Shown here in pieces: positions 1-7,871 of a stretch of 11,356 bases of DNA. Position numbers and translations under genes: made by a program. The DNA comes from Deferribacteres bacterium (GTDB lineage: Bacteria; Zhuqueibacterota; Zhuqueibacteria; Zhuqueibacterales; Geothermadaptataceae): positions 1 through 11,356 of the forward strand of contig JACKDF010000032.1 in assembly GCA_020633655.1 (NCBI GenBank), given 5' to 3'. Numbering within the stretch: the first letter of the stretch is position 1; each line of letters opens with the position of its first letter. A model generated the notes under the pieces. The model was given only the letters and a program-made list of their open reading frames with translations, searched no databases and was not told where the DNA came from.

Positions 1-1607
1 GTGCTGGCAAAAATCGCATTATTGACGTAGGACGACAATTTTTTATCTTCACTACTTTGTGCTGAATACCAATTCTCACTCCCTAAAATTTGCGCATTAA
101 TATTGAAATATTTGAATTGGCGTGCGACGTATTCAAGGTCCTCATCATATACCGGGAAAAATGCAGCATCGACATTCTCTACCCGGAAGAATTGGCTCGC
201 CTCAACAACATCTTCTTTAATTTTATTCTCCAGCATTACAAAATTATTGTATGCCTTCCACAGAGAATCTTTATTCAAGGCACTAAAACCAGGCAACGTT
301 ATTCGCAAGCTGTCTTCCAGCATTTTGCGAAATGCAATCTCCCTTATTTCTTTGAATTGTCCACCCAATTTTTCGGGAATGCCATAATACCACCGTTGCG
401 TCATGATTTCTGCACCGAGCCGATCGATTTCCTCACTAAAAGCATCCACCAGTTGATGTCCGTAATCATCTTGCGGTGCAACAGTGACGAAGGTTTTGTA
501 CCCCAGGCTATCGACAGCGTAACGCGCGATGGAGCGGGCCTGGGTTCCCAGCGTTGGATTGGCCTGAAAGATATTGTATCCAATATCTGCAATTCCGTTA
601 TCCGTCGCTACCGGTGCTAAAACGGGCAATCCCTTCGCGTCGGCAACGCCCGCGATACCGGCAGTTATGAAATTCTCCACTTCACCGACAACACACAATA
701 CATCTGGATCAGACTCCAGCTCCTGAGTTTGGCGAATGGCTTTTATAATACTGCTCTCAGAATCGCGCACGATAATTTCCATGGCACGGGAAGCAGGAAA
801 TTGTTCCTGAAATTTCAATTGAGCGAATTTCAATCCCCGCAAAACTCCTTTGCCTTGCTCACCAAATTGCCCGGTGAGGGGTAAAATGACGCCAATTTTC
901 GGCTGTCCGGTCGCCTTCTTTACATGTCCGCTCAGGATGTTTTGTACATCATGGGTGTTGGCAGCATCGGGATTGTGGCGAATCAGGGTTTGCACGAGCT
1001 CGACGGCAATATCGCGCTCCCCTCGTTTGAAGTATTGCATCGCTTCAGCTGCAACAATAAGCTCAACAGATTTCGAGCCGGTGGATTCAGTGCGTAATTT
1101 TTTCAATTCATCGATGGTCAAATAATCATTCAGAAGAATTCTTGCATTCTGGTAACCACGCTGCTGGAGTTTTTTGGATTTCGCATAATCCGCAGCCCAC
1201 AACATTTGCTTTGCTGATGCGACATAACTTTTTCGGAGATAATGGATAAGTCCCATTTGAAAACGCGCATCTTCCACATAAGCACTATTGGGGAAATATC
1301 GCAGAATTTGCCGAATACTTTCCTCCGCAAGATCTGGCATATTTAATTGTGTCAGCGTTTTTGAATACATAATTAAGGTTGCTGTGAGCCGCTGATGCCA
1401 GCGGTCCTGACCAAGGATGCGTTCAAATTGGCGTTTTGCACCGTGGAAATTACCATTGTTGTATAAAATAACACCTTGATGAAAAATCGCTTCCACTTCG
1501 GGTCTAATTTTTAACTCTGGAGTGGCATCTTGAGCAAAGACAGGACACAAATTCAAATACAGAAAAACGAACGCAAGGGAAATTCCATATTTTCGTGTGG
1601 TTTTCAT
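1..1607 (-). CDS. Exported TPR + periplasmic-binding-protein (type 1 fold) fusion, 3' end cut by window
   Basis: I translated this open frame directly; 535 codons are visible with no stop, so the C-terminus lies beyond position 1. Residues 1-25 look like a signal peptide (basic MKTTRK, hydrophobic core, VFA|QD cleavage). Residues about 38-225 are helical and TPR-like (pattern around FHQGVILYNNGNFHGAKRQF and the following repeats). From about 236 a type 1 periplasmic binding fold begins (PKIGVILPLTGQFGEQGKGV; VVGEVEN near 307; VLAPVATDNG near 329; VAPQDDYGH near 376), as in LivK-like receptors and LppC/LpoA. A helical insertion lies at about 410-470. The order TPR then PBP1 resembles the outer-membrane LpoA activator of peptidoglycan synthase, but Cys21 (LNLC) is not a good lipobox, so I favour a periplasmic protein. 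The start at 1607 has AAGG upstream and a good signal peptide; an in-frame ATG at 1652 would put 15 extra residues before it. The exact ligand or partner is unknown. An ABC-transporter-type amino-acid receptor is the alternative. Confidence 0.85.
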   Translation of the reverse strand, partial: MKTTRKYGISLAFVFLYLNLCPVFAQDATPELKIRPEVEAIFHQGVILYNNGNFHGAKRQFERILGQDRWHQRLTATLIMYSKTLTQLNMPDLAEESIRQILRYFPNSAYVEDARFQMGLIHYLRKSYVASAKQMLWAADYAKSKKLQQRGYQNARILLNDYLTIDELKKLRTESTGSKSVELIVAAEAMQYFKRGERDIAVELVQTLIRHNPDAANTHDVQNILSGHVKKATGQPKIGVILPLTGQFGEQGKGVLRGLKFAQLKFQEQFPASRAMEIIVRDSESSIIKAIRQTQELESDPDVLCVVGEVENFITAGIAGVADAKGLPVLAPVATDNGIADIGYNIFQANPTLGTQARSIARYAVDSLGYKTFVTVAPQDDYGHQLVDAFSEEIDRLGAEIMTQRWYYGIPEKLGGQFKEIREIAFRKMLEDSLRITLPGFSALNKDSLWKAYNNFVMLENKIKEDVVEASQFFRVENVDAAFFPVYDEDLEYVARQFKYFNINAQILGSENWYSAQSSEDKKLSSYVNNAIFAS

Positions 1608-1730
1608 TAGTGAATTACCTTGTTTATCTTGTGCAAATTGAGCAAATCCCATATGCGATTCTGTCGGTGAGGCTGAGGGAGTTAGACTTCCTATGATGGT
1701 GAGCAGGATTCACTTAGATTTTAAAATCAT

Positions 1731-1758
1731 AAAGCAGCGCTCCCCGGAGCCCTGCTTT
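1731..1758 (-). terminator. Probable intrinsic terminator after glmS
   Basis: AAAGCAG pairs with CTGCTTT and GCTCC pairs with GGAGC, separated by one mismatched position, giving a 12-bp GC-containing stem with a very small loop. On the minus strand the stem is followed by TTTATGATTTTA, a modest U-rich tail. On the plus strand the tail is also T-rich (AATTTTCATTTTATTT), so it could act in both directions. It lies about 185 nt after the glmS stop, and no other stable hairpin is closer apart from the weak one at 1815-1841. Confidence 0.5.
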
Positions 1759-1814
1759 AATTTTCATTTTATTTCTATCTTCAGTTTGTTTAGATTTTTC
1801 TTTCCGAAATAATC

Positions 1815-1841
1815 GCTGCTTTCTTTTTAAATAAAAACAGC
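1815..1841 (-). terminator. Weak hairpin downstream of glmS
   Basis: On the minus strand GCTGTTTTT can pair with GAAAGCAGC (9 bp including two G-U pairs) around a 9-nt AT-rich loop. The pairing is poorer on the plus strand because a C-A mismatch replaces a G-U pair, which suggests minus-strand orientation. The following sequence (GATTATTTC) is only weakly U-rich. It may be a processing or stabilising structure at the glmS 3' end rather than the terminator itself. Confidence 0.25.
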
Positions 1842-1941
1842 AATGGTTCATGTTTTATTTTTTAAAAATCGGCATGGTACAATCCGGTTCAAATTTTTCA
1901 GATATGATCGACCGAAAAACATAAACCAGAAAAATTTATTT

Positions 1942-3780
1942 CTATTCAACCGTCACACTTTTAGCAAGATTGCGTGGCTGATCCACATCACATCCTCGCA
2001 ATATGGCTATATAATAGGCAAGCAATTGCAGAGGAATAATCGTCAGCAGTGGTGTTAAGAATTCGAGCGTTGGGGGAACATAAATCACATGATCCGCCCG
2101 GTTTTTAATTTCGTTATCGCCTTCGGTTGCAATTGCGATTACTTTTCCTTTCCGTGCCCGGACTTCCTCGATATTGCTGATTATTTTTTCATAGGAAGAG
2201 TCTTTTGTTGCGATAAAAACAACCGGCATGTTTTCATCGATGAGGGCGATGGGGCCATGTTTCATCTCTGCCGCAGGATAACCTTCCGCGTGAATGTAGG
2301 AAATTTCTTTTAATTTTAAAGCGCCTTCAAGTGCGACCGGAAAATTATAACCACGACCGAGGTAAAGAAAATTGGTCGCCTGGTAATATGTTTTGGCGAT
2401 ATTTTCAATTTCAGGAATGCTGGTAAAAATGGTACGTATTTTATTTGGTAATGCCAGGAGTTCTTTTACAATTTCGGTTCCTTTTGAGGCAGACATGCTT
2501 CGCATACGGGCAAGCAGCAGGGTTATCAAGGTCAGGACGGTCACTTGTGAGGTAAACGCCTTCGTAGAAGCAACACCAATTTCCGGTCCGGCATGGAGAT
2601 AAACACCTGCATCCGATTCACGGGCAATGGTCGAACCGACGACATTACAAATACCAAAGCATTTCACACCCTTGCGTTTTGCCTCGCGCAATGCCGCCAG
2701 GGTATCTGCCGTTTCACCGGATTGACTGATGACAAAGACTGTGGAATCGTTGGAAAGGACAGGATCACGATAGCGAAATTCGGAAGCATATTCGACTTCC
2801 ACTGGTATTCGCACAAATTCCTCAAATAAATACTCACCGATGAGTGCAGCATGCCAGGATGTCCCGCATGCCGTAATTAAAATCCGGCGGGCATAAGCCA
2901 GCGATTGCAGTTCGGAGGTCAACCCTCCAAGGCGGGCGTCACCTTCTTCACGCAGCAAACGACCACGCATTGCATCGGTTATCGTTTGCGGTTGCTCCAT
3001 GATTTCTTTTAGCATGTAATGATCATATCCACCCTTGCTGATCCGTTCGAGATCATAAGCAATTTCTTCGACTTCTTTCTTCACGGCTTTGTTATCAATC
3101 GTTTTGATGACAACGTTATCGCGGGTTAAAATGGCCAGCTCCCCATCGTCGAGATAGGTTACATGTTTGGTATGATCCAAAATAGCGGCTGCGTCGGAAG
3201 CGACGATATTTTCACCATCACCGTAACCAAGAACGATCGGGCTCCCTTGTCGTGCAGTCACTATCTTGTCCGGTTCTTTCGGTGAAATAACAGCGATGCC
3301 GTACGTCCCACTCACATTCATCAAGGCCAAACGCACCGCTTCTTCCAGCGGAGTGTCCTCCGTGTAATATTCTTCGATAAGATTTGCCAGCGCTTCGGTA
3401 TCCGTTTCCGTTATGAATTTATAGCCTTTTTTAGAGAGTTCCTGCCGGATGGCAATATAATTTTCAATTATGCCATTGTGAATGAGGGCAATTTTTTTTC
3501 CGTGACTTACATGCGGATGGGCATTTGTTTCATTCGGCTCACCATGGGTTGCCCAGCGTGTATGCCCGATACCTATGGTGCCATTATAAGCACCGTTGCC
3601 ACTGGCAACAACATTTTCGAGTTCGATGAGTTTGCCGGGTTTTTTTGATAATCGCAATTCATCATCCATAATTACCGCAATTCCCGCAGAATCATAGCCA
3701 CGATATTCCATGCGACGTAATCCATTGATGACGACCGGGACGATTTGTTTATTTCCGATATAACCTATAATTCCACACAT
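1942..3780 (-). CDS. glmS: Glutamine-fructose-6-phosphate aminotransferase (isomerizing)
   Basis: The enzyme makes glucosamine-6-phosphate from fructose-6-phosphate and glutamine in the cytoplasm, the first step toward UDP-GlcNAc for peptidoglycan and lipid A. The 612-residue protein is full length (E. coli has 609). The class II glutaminase domain (about 1-240) starts with MCGIIGY, exposing Cys2 as nucleophile after Met removal, and carries HTRWATHG at 73-80 and HNGIIEN at 101-107. Two SIS sugar-isomerase domains follow (about 290-430 with CGTSWHA and SQSGETADT; about 460-600 with LGRGYNFPVALEGA). The isomerase residues equivalent to E. coli Glu488, His504 and Lys603 are present as E492, H508 and K607, with the conserved tail QPRNLAKSVTVE. 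AGGA precedes the ATG at 8 nt. It lies 31 bp after guaA and is probably the last gene of the accD-surE-guaA-glmS unit. The short leader leaves no room for a glmS ribozyme. Confidence 0.98.
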   Translation of the reverse strand: MCGIIGYIGNKQIVPVVINGLRRMEYRGYDSAGIAVIMDDELRLSKKPGKLIELENVVASGNGAYNGTIGIGHTRWATHGEPNETNAHPHVSHGKKIALIHNGIIENYIAIRQELSKKGYKFITETDTEALANLIEEYYTEDTPLEEAVRLALMNVSGTYGIAVISPKEPDKIVTARQGSPIVLGYGDGENIVASDAAAILDHTKHVTYLDDGELAILTRDNVVIKTIDNKAVKKEVEEIAYDLERISKGGYDHYMLKEIMEQPQTITDAMRGRLLREEGDARLGGLTSELQSLAYARRILITACGTSWHAALIGEYLFEEFVRIPVEVEYASEFRYRDPVLSNDSTVFVISQSGETADTLAALREAKRKGVKCFGICNVVGSTIARESDAGVYLHAGPEIGVASTKAFTSQVTVLTLITLLLARMRSMSASKGTEIVKELLALPNKIRTIFTSIPEIENIAKTYYQATNFLYLGRGYNFPVALEGALKLKEISYIHAEGYPAAEMKHGPIALIDENMPVVFIATKDSSYEKIISNIEEVRARKGKVIAIATEGDNEIKNRADHVIYVPPTLEFLTPLLTIIPLQLLAYYIAILRGCDVDQPRNLAKSVTVE

Positions 3781-3811
3781 AGTGACATTCCTGTATGCTG
3801 CGTTATTGAAC

Positions 3812-5362
3812 TTACTCCCATTCGATTGTCGCTGGGGGTTTTGAACTTATGTCGTAGACAACTCGGTTAATCCCTTTAACCTCATTTATGATTCTGTTGG
3901 AGACCATGCCCAATAATTCATAGGGCAATTTTCCCCAATCCGCCGTCATGCCATCGGTGCTGGTCACCGCACGCAATGCAACAGCATTCTCGTATGTGCG
4001 CTGATCCCCCATCACCCCGACGGTATGTACTGGGAGAAGAACAGCGAAAGCCTGCCAGATTTTATCGTACCAACCTGATTTCCGCAGCTCTTCGATATAA
4101 ATTGCATCTGCCTTTTGCAGAATTTCTATTCGATCTCTGGTAATCTTGCCAAGAATGCGAACTGCCAATCCCGGCCCTGGAAATGGATGGCGCCCGAGCA
4201 CTTCATCCGGTAATCCCAAAGCCTTGCCGACCTGCCGCACTTCATCTTTGAATAATTCCCGCAATGGTTCTATCAAGTCCAGGTGCATTTTTTCGGGCAG
4301 TCCACCAACATTATGGTGCGATTTTATCGTGACAGAAGGACCACCTGTCGGAGATACGCTTTCAATCACATCCGGATAGAGGGTACCTTGTACAAGAAAT
4401 CTTACTTCAGGCAGTTTTTTAGCTTCCTCTTCAAAAACACGAATAAATTCTTCACCAATTATCTTTCGCTTCTTTTCTGGATCGTCAACACCTGACAGTT
4501 TATTTAAAAATCTGGTCTCAGCATCCACAGCGGTGAAGCCGGATCCAAAAAAATTAGAAAACTGGTCCGTTACTTCTTTCGCTTCATTCAGACGCATAAG
4601 GCCGGTATCAACGAAAACGGAATGGAGTTTCTCACCAAGGGCTTTATAAATCAGGGCTGCAGCAACCGCCGAATCAACACCACCGCTAAGCGCACAGAGA
4701 ACATGTTCACTTCCAGCTTTTTCGCGTATATCCTGGACACATTTCTGAATAAAGTTCTCCGGTGTCCAGCTTCCATCGCAACCACATGTGTTTATGGCAA
4801 AATTGCGCAGAATCTGTGTTCCCAGTTCCGTGTGCGCAACTTCCGGATGGAATTGCAATCCGTAAAGGTGCTTCTCCGCGTGTGCTATCGCAGCATGTGG
4901 AGCGTTCCCGGTTTTTGCAAAGGTTGAAAAACCAACCGGCAACTCGGTTACAGAATCGCCATGGCTCATCCACACCTGCGTACCATTGGGGATTTGTGCA
5001 AAAATATCCCTATCATCCACAATTTCCAGAACAGCTCGACCGTATTCACGTCGCGGTGCCGGCTTTACTTTACCGCCATTGTGCTGCACGATCAATTGCA
5101 GGCCGTAACAAATCCCCAAGATTGGAATTTCCAGTTCAAATATACCTGCATCCGGATGTGGTGCACCGTCGGCATAAACACTGTTTGGCCCACCGGATAG
5201 AACAAGGCCCTTAGGATTTATTTTTTTTATCTCTTCCAACGAGGTGAAATAAGGTTTTATCTCTCCATAAACACCAATTTCACGGATTTTTCTGGCGATC
5301 AATTGTGTGTATTGTGAGCCAAAATCCAGGATTAGAATTGAGTCAGTATGCAATTCAGACAT
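3812..5362 (-). CDS. guaA: GMP synthase (glutamine-hydrolysing)
   Basis: It converts XMP to GMP using ATP and glutamine-derived ammonia, the last step of de novo GMP synthesis. The 516-residue protein is full length (E. coli 525). The class I glutaminase domain (about 8-190) has the GICYGLQ nucleophile elbow with Cys85 and the partner residues His172 and Glu174 in QFHPEV. The ATP-pyrophosphatase domain follows with the P-loop-like SGGVDS at 226-231. The C-terminal dimerisation domain contains GRHPFPGPGLAVR and ends in the conserved KPPATIEWE. The gene starts 21 bp after the surE stop with only a weak GGA ribosome-binding signal 6 nt before ATG, so coupling to surE translation is plausible. 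Nothing is unusual in the protein. Confidence 0.98.
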   Translation of the reverse strand: MSELHTDSILILDFGSQYTQLIARKIREIGVYGEIKPYFTSLEEIKKINPKGLVLSGGPNSVYADGAPHPDAGIFELEIPILGICYGLQLIVQHNGGKVKPAPRREYGRAVLEIVDDRDIFAQIPNGTQVWMSHGDSVTELPVGFSTFAKTGNAPHAAIAHAEKHLYGLQFHPEVAHTELGTQILRNFAINTCGCDGSWTPENFIQKCVQDIREKAGSEHVLCALSGGVDSAVAAALIYKALGEKLHSVFVDTGLMRLNEAKEVTDQFSNFFGSGFTAVDAETRFLNKLSGVDDPEKKRKIIGEEFIRVFEEEAKKLPEVRFLVQGTLYPDVIESVSPTGGPSVTIKSHHNVGGLPEKMHLDLIEPLRELFKDEVRQVGKALGLPDEVLGRHPFPGPGLAVRILGKITRDRIEILQKADAIYIEELRKSGWYDKIWQAFAVLLPVHTVGVMGDQRTYENAVALRAVTSTDGMTADWGKLPYELLGMVSNRIINEVKGINRVVYDISSKPPATIEWE

Positions 5363-5383
5363 GTAGTATCCATGAAAGGTCGA

Positions 5384-6145
5384 TTATAACTTCCATCCCC
5401 TGAGATCGCTTAAAAAGTTATAATTGGTTAAATCGTAATGCAAGGGAGTTACAGAAATATAGTTTTGCGTAATGGCCACATCATCCACTTCAGGTTCTTT
5501 TTCGACATCAATTTTCGAGCCTGTTAACCAATAGTAAACATGATTGCGCGGATCCGTGCGCTTATCGTAATGGTCTTCATACTCCGATTTACCCTGCCGG
5601 GTAATCTTCACGCCTTTGATTTCCTTTTCCTCAGCGACATTGGGGACATTGACGTTGAGACAGGTTCCGAGCGGTAATTTTTTTTCCAACACAACTGGCA
5701 GTAGTTTTCGGGCAAATTGAGCAGCAACCTTGAAATTAGGATTTGAGTAAGTTGCCAATGAAACAGCAAAAGCAGGTATACCGAGAACATTTCCCTCCGT
5801 AGCCGCCGAGACGGTTCCGGAGTAAATGACATTAATTCCGGTATTTGAACCCAGATTAATACCGGAAATAACTGCATCGGGCTTGCGGTCAAGGATGGCA
5901 TAATAAGCAATCTTTACACAATCAGCTGGTGTGCCGTTCACTGCATAACCAAAAAACTCACCATTTTTCTCGAAATCAAAGACACGTAATGGGTCAGCAA
6001 TAGTGATAGCGTGCCCTGCCGCACTGCGCTCACTATCCGGTGCAACGATGACAACATCCGCAATTTCTTTAATAGCGAGACTCAGCTCGTATAATCCCGG
6101 AGCAAAAATTCCGTCATCATTCGTTAACAGTACGTACGGTTTCAT
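5384..6145 (-). CDS. surE: 5'/3'-nucleotidase SurE
   Basis: SurE is a metal-dependent nucleotidase that dephosphorylates nucleoside 5'- and 3'-monophosphates (and in some species short polyphosphate) in the cytoplasm, and is linked to stationary-phase survival. The 253-residue protein has the family N-terminus LLTNDDG with metal ligands Asp10 and Asp11, Ser41 in APDSERSAAGHAIT, and Asn97 in SGINLGSNTG, matching the D-D-S-N metal site of characterised homologues. The TVSAATEG segment is also conserved. It begins 4 bp after the accD stop with a purine-rich stretch inside the accD end serving as a possible ribosome site, so translational coupling is likely. In many proteobacteria surE sits next to pcm; here it is in an accD/guaA context. 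Confidence 0.96.
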   Translation of the reverse strand: MKPYVLLTNDDGIFAPGLYELSLAIKEIADVVIVAPDSERSAAGHAITIADPLRVFDFEKNGEFFGYAVNGTPADCVKIAYYAILDRKPDAVISGINLGSNTGINVIYSGTVSAATEGNVLGIPAFAVSLATYSNPNFKVAAQFARKLLPVVLEKKLPLGTCLNVNVPNVAEEKEIKGVKITRQGKSEYEDHYDKRTDPRNHVYYWLTGSKIDVEKEPEVDDVAITQNYISVTPLHYDLTNYNFLSDLRGWKL

Positions 6146-6149
6146 AGAA

Positions 6150-7088
6150 TTAATTCTTCGCTTCTTCTTCGATTTCGACAGCGGGTGATATTTCAGCGGT
6201 ATTTTTCTTTTCCGTGTCTAAAATACCATTTCCAATTACAGGATCGATTACATCCTTGCAAAATACGTTCAACATTTTGCCGATCTCTTCTTTCATATTC
6301 TTTCGACTAAAAATAGCATCAATAAAGCCGTGTTTCAGTAAAAATTCTGAACGTTGGAAACCATCGGGTAAATCTTCGCCAATTGTCTGTTTAATAACCC
6401 GGGGACCGGCAAAACCAATCAGAGCTCCAGGTTCCGCGATATTCACGTCCCCAAGCATGGCGTAACTGGCAGTGACACCACCCGTTGTAGGATCTGTCAA
6501 AATTGAAACGAAGGGCAAACCGGCTTTGGCAAGCAGTGCAAGCTTAGCAGAGGTTTTTGCCATCTGCATTAAACTTACTGCGCCTTCCATCATCCGGGCA
6601 CCACCGGAAGCGGAGATGAGAATAAAAGGCGATTTTTCTTTAATCGCTATATCGATTGCAAGGGAAATTTTTTCCCCAACCACAGATCCCATACTCCCAC
6701 CGATGAATGAAAAATCCATCACACATAATACCACTGGACGGCGGTTCATTTTCCCACGGGTACTGAGGAGAGCACTCTTTCTGCCGGTGGTCTTTATGGC
6801 AGCTTTAATCTGATCACTGTATTTCTTCTTCGCCCGAAATTTTAAAAAGTCAACGGAAGTAATCTCTTCATGAAATTCCTCGGCTGTGCCTTCATCCAGC
6901 AGGAGTTTAACATACCCATCCGCAGAAATTCGAAAATGATGCCCACACTGGGCGCATACATTCGCATTGCGCTCGAGCTCTAATTTGTAAATTATTTCAT
7001 TACACCCCGGACATTTCAACCATAAATCCGGAATATCCTTTTTCTTTTGTGAAATGATTCCCTGGGCATTGCGTTTGAACCATGCCAT
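6150..7088 (-). CDS. accD: Acetyl-CoA carboxylase carboxyltransferase beta subunit
   Basis: AccD pairs with AccA to move CO2 from biotin to acetyl-CoA, forming malonyl-CoA for fatty acid synthesis. The 312-residue protein begins MAWFKR and has the four-Cys zinc ribbon at Cys26, Cys29, Cys45 and Cys48, close to the E. coli positions. The crotonase-like carboxyltransferase core follows, with the acyl-CoA oxyanion region SASGGARMMEGA (about 159-170), PTTGGVTASYAMLGD (about 200-214) and GFAGPRVIKQT (about 225-235). The last 20 or so residues form a short Glu-rich tail beyond the core. A good AAGGA lies 7 nt before the ATG and a promoter candidate lies at 7120-7151. It probably leads the accD-surE-guaA-glmS operon. 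No accA is in the window. Confidence 0.97.
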   Translation of the reverse strand: MAWFKRNAQGIISQKKKDIPDLWLKCPGCNEIIYKLELERNANVCAQCGHHFRISADGYVKLLLDEGTAEEFHEEITSVDFLKFRAKKKYSDQIKAAIKTTGRKSALLSTRGKMNRRPVVLCVMDFSFIGGSMGSVVGEKISLAIDIAIKEKSPFILISASGGARMMEGAVSLMQMAKTSAKLALLAKAGLPFVSILTDPTTGGVTASYAMLGDVNIAEPGALIGFAGPRVIKQTIGEDLPDGFQRSEFLLKHGFIDAIFSRKNMKEEIGKMLNVFCKDVIDPVIGNGILDTEKKNTAEISPAVEIEEEAKN

Positions 7089-7119
7089 AGTTCTATCCTT
7101 TATTTAATTGTAAATTTAG

Positions 7120-7151
7120 CCAATATATCATTTGAGGGAGTTTTGTGCAAA
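7120..7151 (-). promoter_or_regulatory. Candidate promoter of the accD operon
   Basis: Read on the minus strand, TTTG (7151-7148) is followed after exactly 20 nt by TATATTGG (7127-7120). This is one base off the Bacteroidetes-type -7 element TAnnTTTG with a usable -33 TTTG. It also fits a sigma70 reading (TTGCAC, 17 nt, TATATT), with a poor -35 and a good -10. Transcription would start about 25 nt before accD, which has its own ribosome-binding site. It marks the likely break between the porX-tsaE-tsaB and accD units. Confidence 0.45.
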
Positions 7152-7185
7152 TTAAAAACTTTCATAATCCAGTGCTGCACAAAAC
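7140..7185. repeat. Perfect 10-bp inverted repeat in the accD leader
   Basis: GTTTTGTGCA at 7140-7149 is the exact reverse complement of TGCACAAAAC at 7176-7185, with 26 nt between. The promoter-proximal arm overlaps the -33 TTTG of the accD promoter candidate. There is no U-run after it on the minus strand, so it does not look like an intrinsic terminator for tsaB. It could be a pair of operator half-sites or an RNA stem. Confidence 0.55.
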
Positions 7186-7198
7186 ACCACGAAGCCTT

Positions 7199-7864
7199 TT
7201 ATATTTTCGCCGTTGTATAAAATGGTTTCACATAATTCGGTTCCAGGGCATCAAGATTGTCTGCCTGGCCCTTGTGAAACTTTGCCGCAGCCAGAAGCGC
7301 AACATTTAAAGCGCCCATTTGCCAAAGTTGTTGCGGTACAAATTCTATATTTTCAATTCCTGACTCAAGTAATACTCGCGCACCCGGTCCCGCCAGAAAT
7401 TTAAAATTGTGTGCCCACTGTGAAAAATCTGCTATCATGACTGCTTGTGCCTCCTGAAGTACCTGCAGCTCTTCACCCTCTGTTGAGAAAACACCCGCGT
7501 AAACTTCCCCCCTGCGTGAGGGCAAAACGATGACAATGTTATCGTAAACACCCCGCAGGCTGTAAGCGATGGATTCCATCGTTGGTACGCCGACGATGGG
7601 CAGGTCGTGGGCAAAAGCCAATCCCTTCGCCAGAGACATACCGATTCGCAATCCGGTGTAACTTCCGGGGCCCGCAGAAACACCGATTCCATCAATTTCA
7701 GACCATGAAATATCCGCTGTTTTCATCAGATTATCGACGAGTCCGGGCAGAATTTCGGCATGAATTTTCGCTTGCTTATGGCGATATTCTGCCAATAAAT
7801 CGCCATTTTTTACCAGCGCTACTGCGCAGGTTACTGTTGATGTTTCAATACCTAAAACCGTCAT
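7199..7864 (-). CDS. tsaB: tRNA t6A37 threonylcarbamoyltransferase complex subunit TsaB (YeaZ)
   Basis: TsaB is the scaffold partner of TsaD in the complex that adds threonylcarbamoyl to A37 of ANN-decoding tRNAs in the cytoplasm. The 221-residue length is near the E. coli 231. It has the ASKHA-fold N-terminus MTVLGIETST, IHAEILP (about 34-40) and the strongly conserved GVSAGPGSYTGLRIGMSLAKGLA split across 61-83, the hallmark of YeaZ. TsaB keeps the fold but not the catalytic site of TsaD. It starts 7 bp after the tsaE stop, with AGG 7 nt before the ATG overlapping that stop. Its neighbour TsaE acts in the same complex. tsaD and tsaC are not in the window. Confidence 0.95.
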   Translation of the reverse strand: MTVLGIETSTVTCAVALVKNGDLLAEYRHKQAKIHAEILPGLVDNLMKTADISWSEIDGIGVSAGPGSYTGLRIGMSLAKGLAFAHDLPIVGVPTMESIAYSLRGVYDNIVIVLPSRRGEVYAGVFSTEGEELQVLQEAQAVMIADFSQWAHNFKFLAGPGARVLLESGIENIEFVPQQLWQMGALNVALLAAAKFHKGQADNLDALEPNYVKPFYTTAKI

Positions 7865-7871
7865 AGTTTAC

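Larger units (their letters stand above)
1608..1941. other. Intergenic region between glmS and the TPR/PBP1 gene
   Basis: These 334 bases hold no convincing gene. Seen on the minus strand from glmS downward, they contain AT-rich sequence, a weak hairpin at 1815-1841, a stronger hairpin at 1731-1758, and then the leader of the TPR/PBP1 gene. No clear -35/-10 or TTTG/TAnnTTTG promoter pair was found for that gene. A plus-strand ORF from 1843 overlaps the glmS 3' end and shows no protein-like character. Confidence 0.7.

Noticed and set aside
90..620. 176-codon plus-strand frame
   Set aside because: It is a shadow of the minus-strand TPR/PBP1 gene, which has a continuous frame, a signal peptide and clear periplasmic-binding-fold motifs; the plus-strand product resembles no protein family.
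1605..1652. Upstream in-frame ATG at 1652 as the start of the TPR/PBP1 gene
   Set aside because: It would place 15 polar residues before a good signal peptide, whereas the ATG at 1607 has AAGG upstream and begins directly with a basic n-region.
3781..3811. glmS ribozyme leader
   Set aside because: Only 31 bp separate guaA and glmS, too short for the ribozyme, and no matching core is seen.
4762..5214. 150-codon plus-strand frame opposite guaA
   Set aside because: Antisense shadow of the conserved GMP synthase glutaminase domain; composition is not protein-like.
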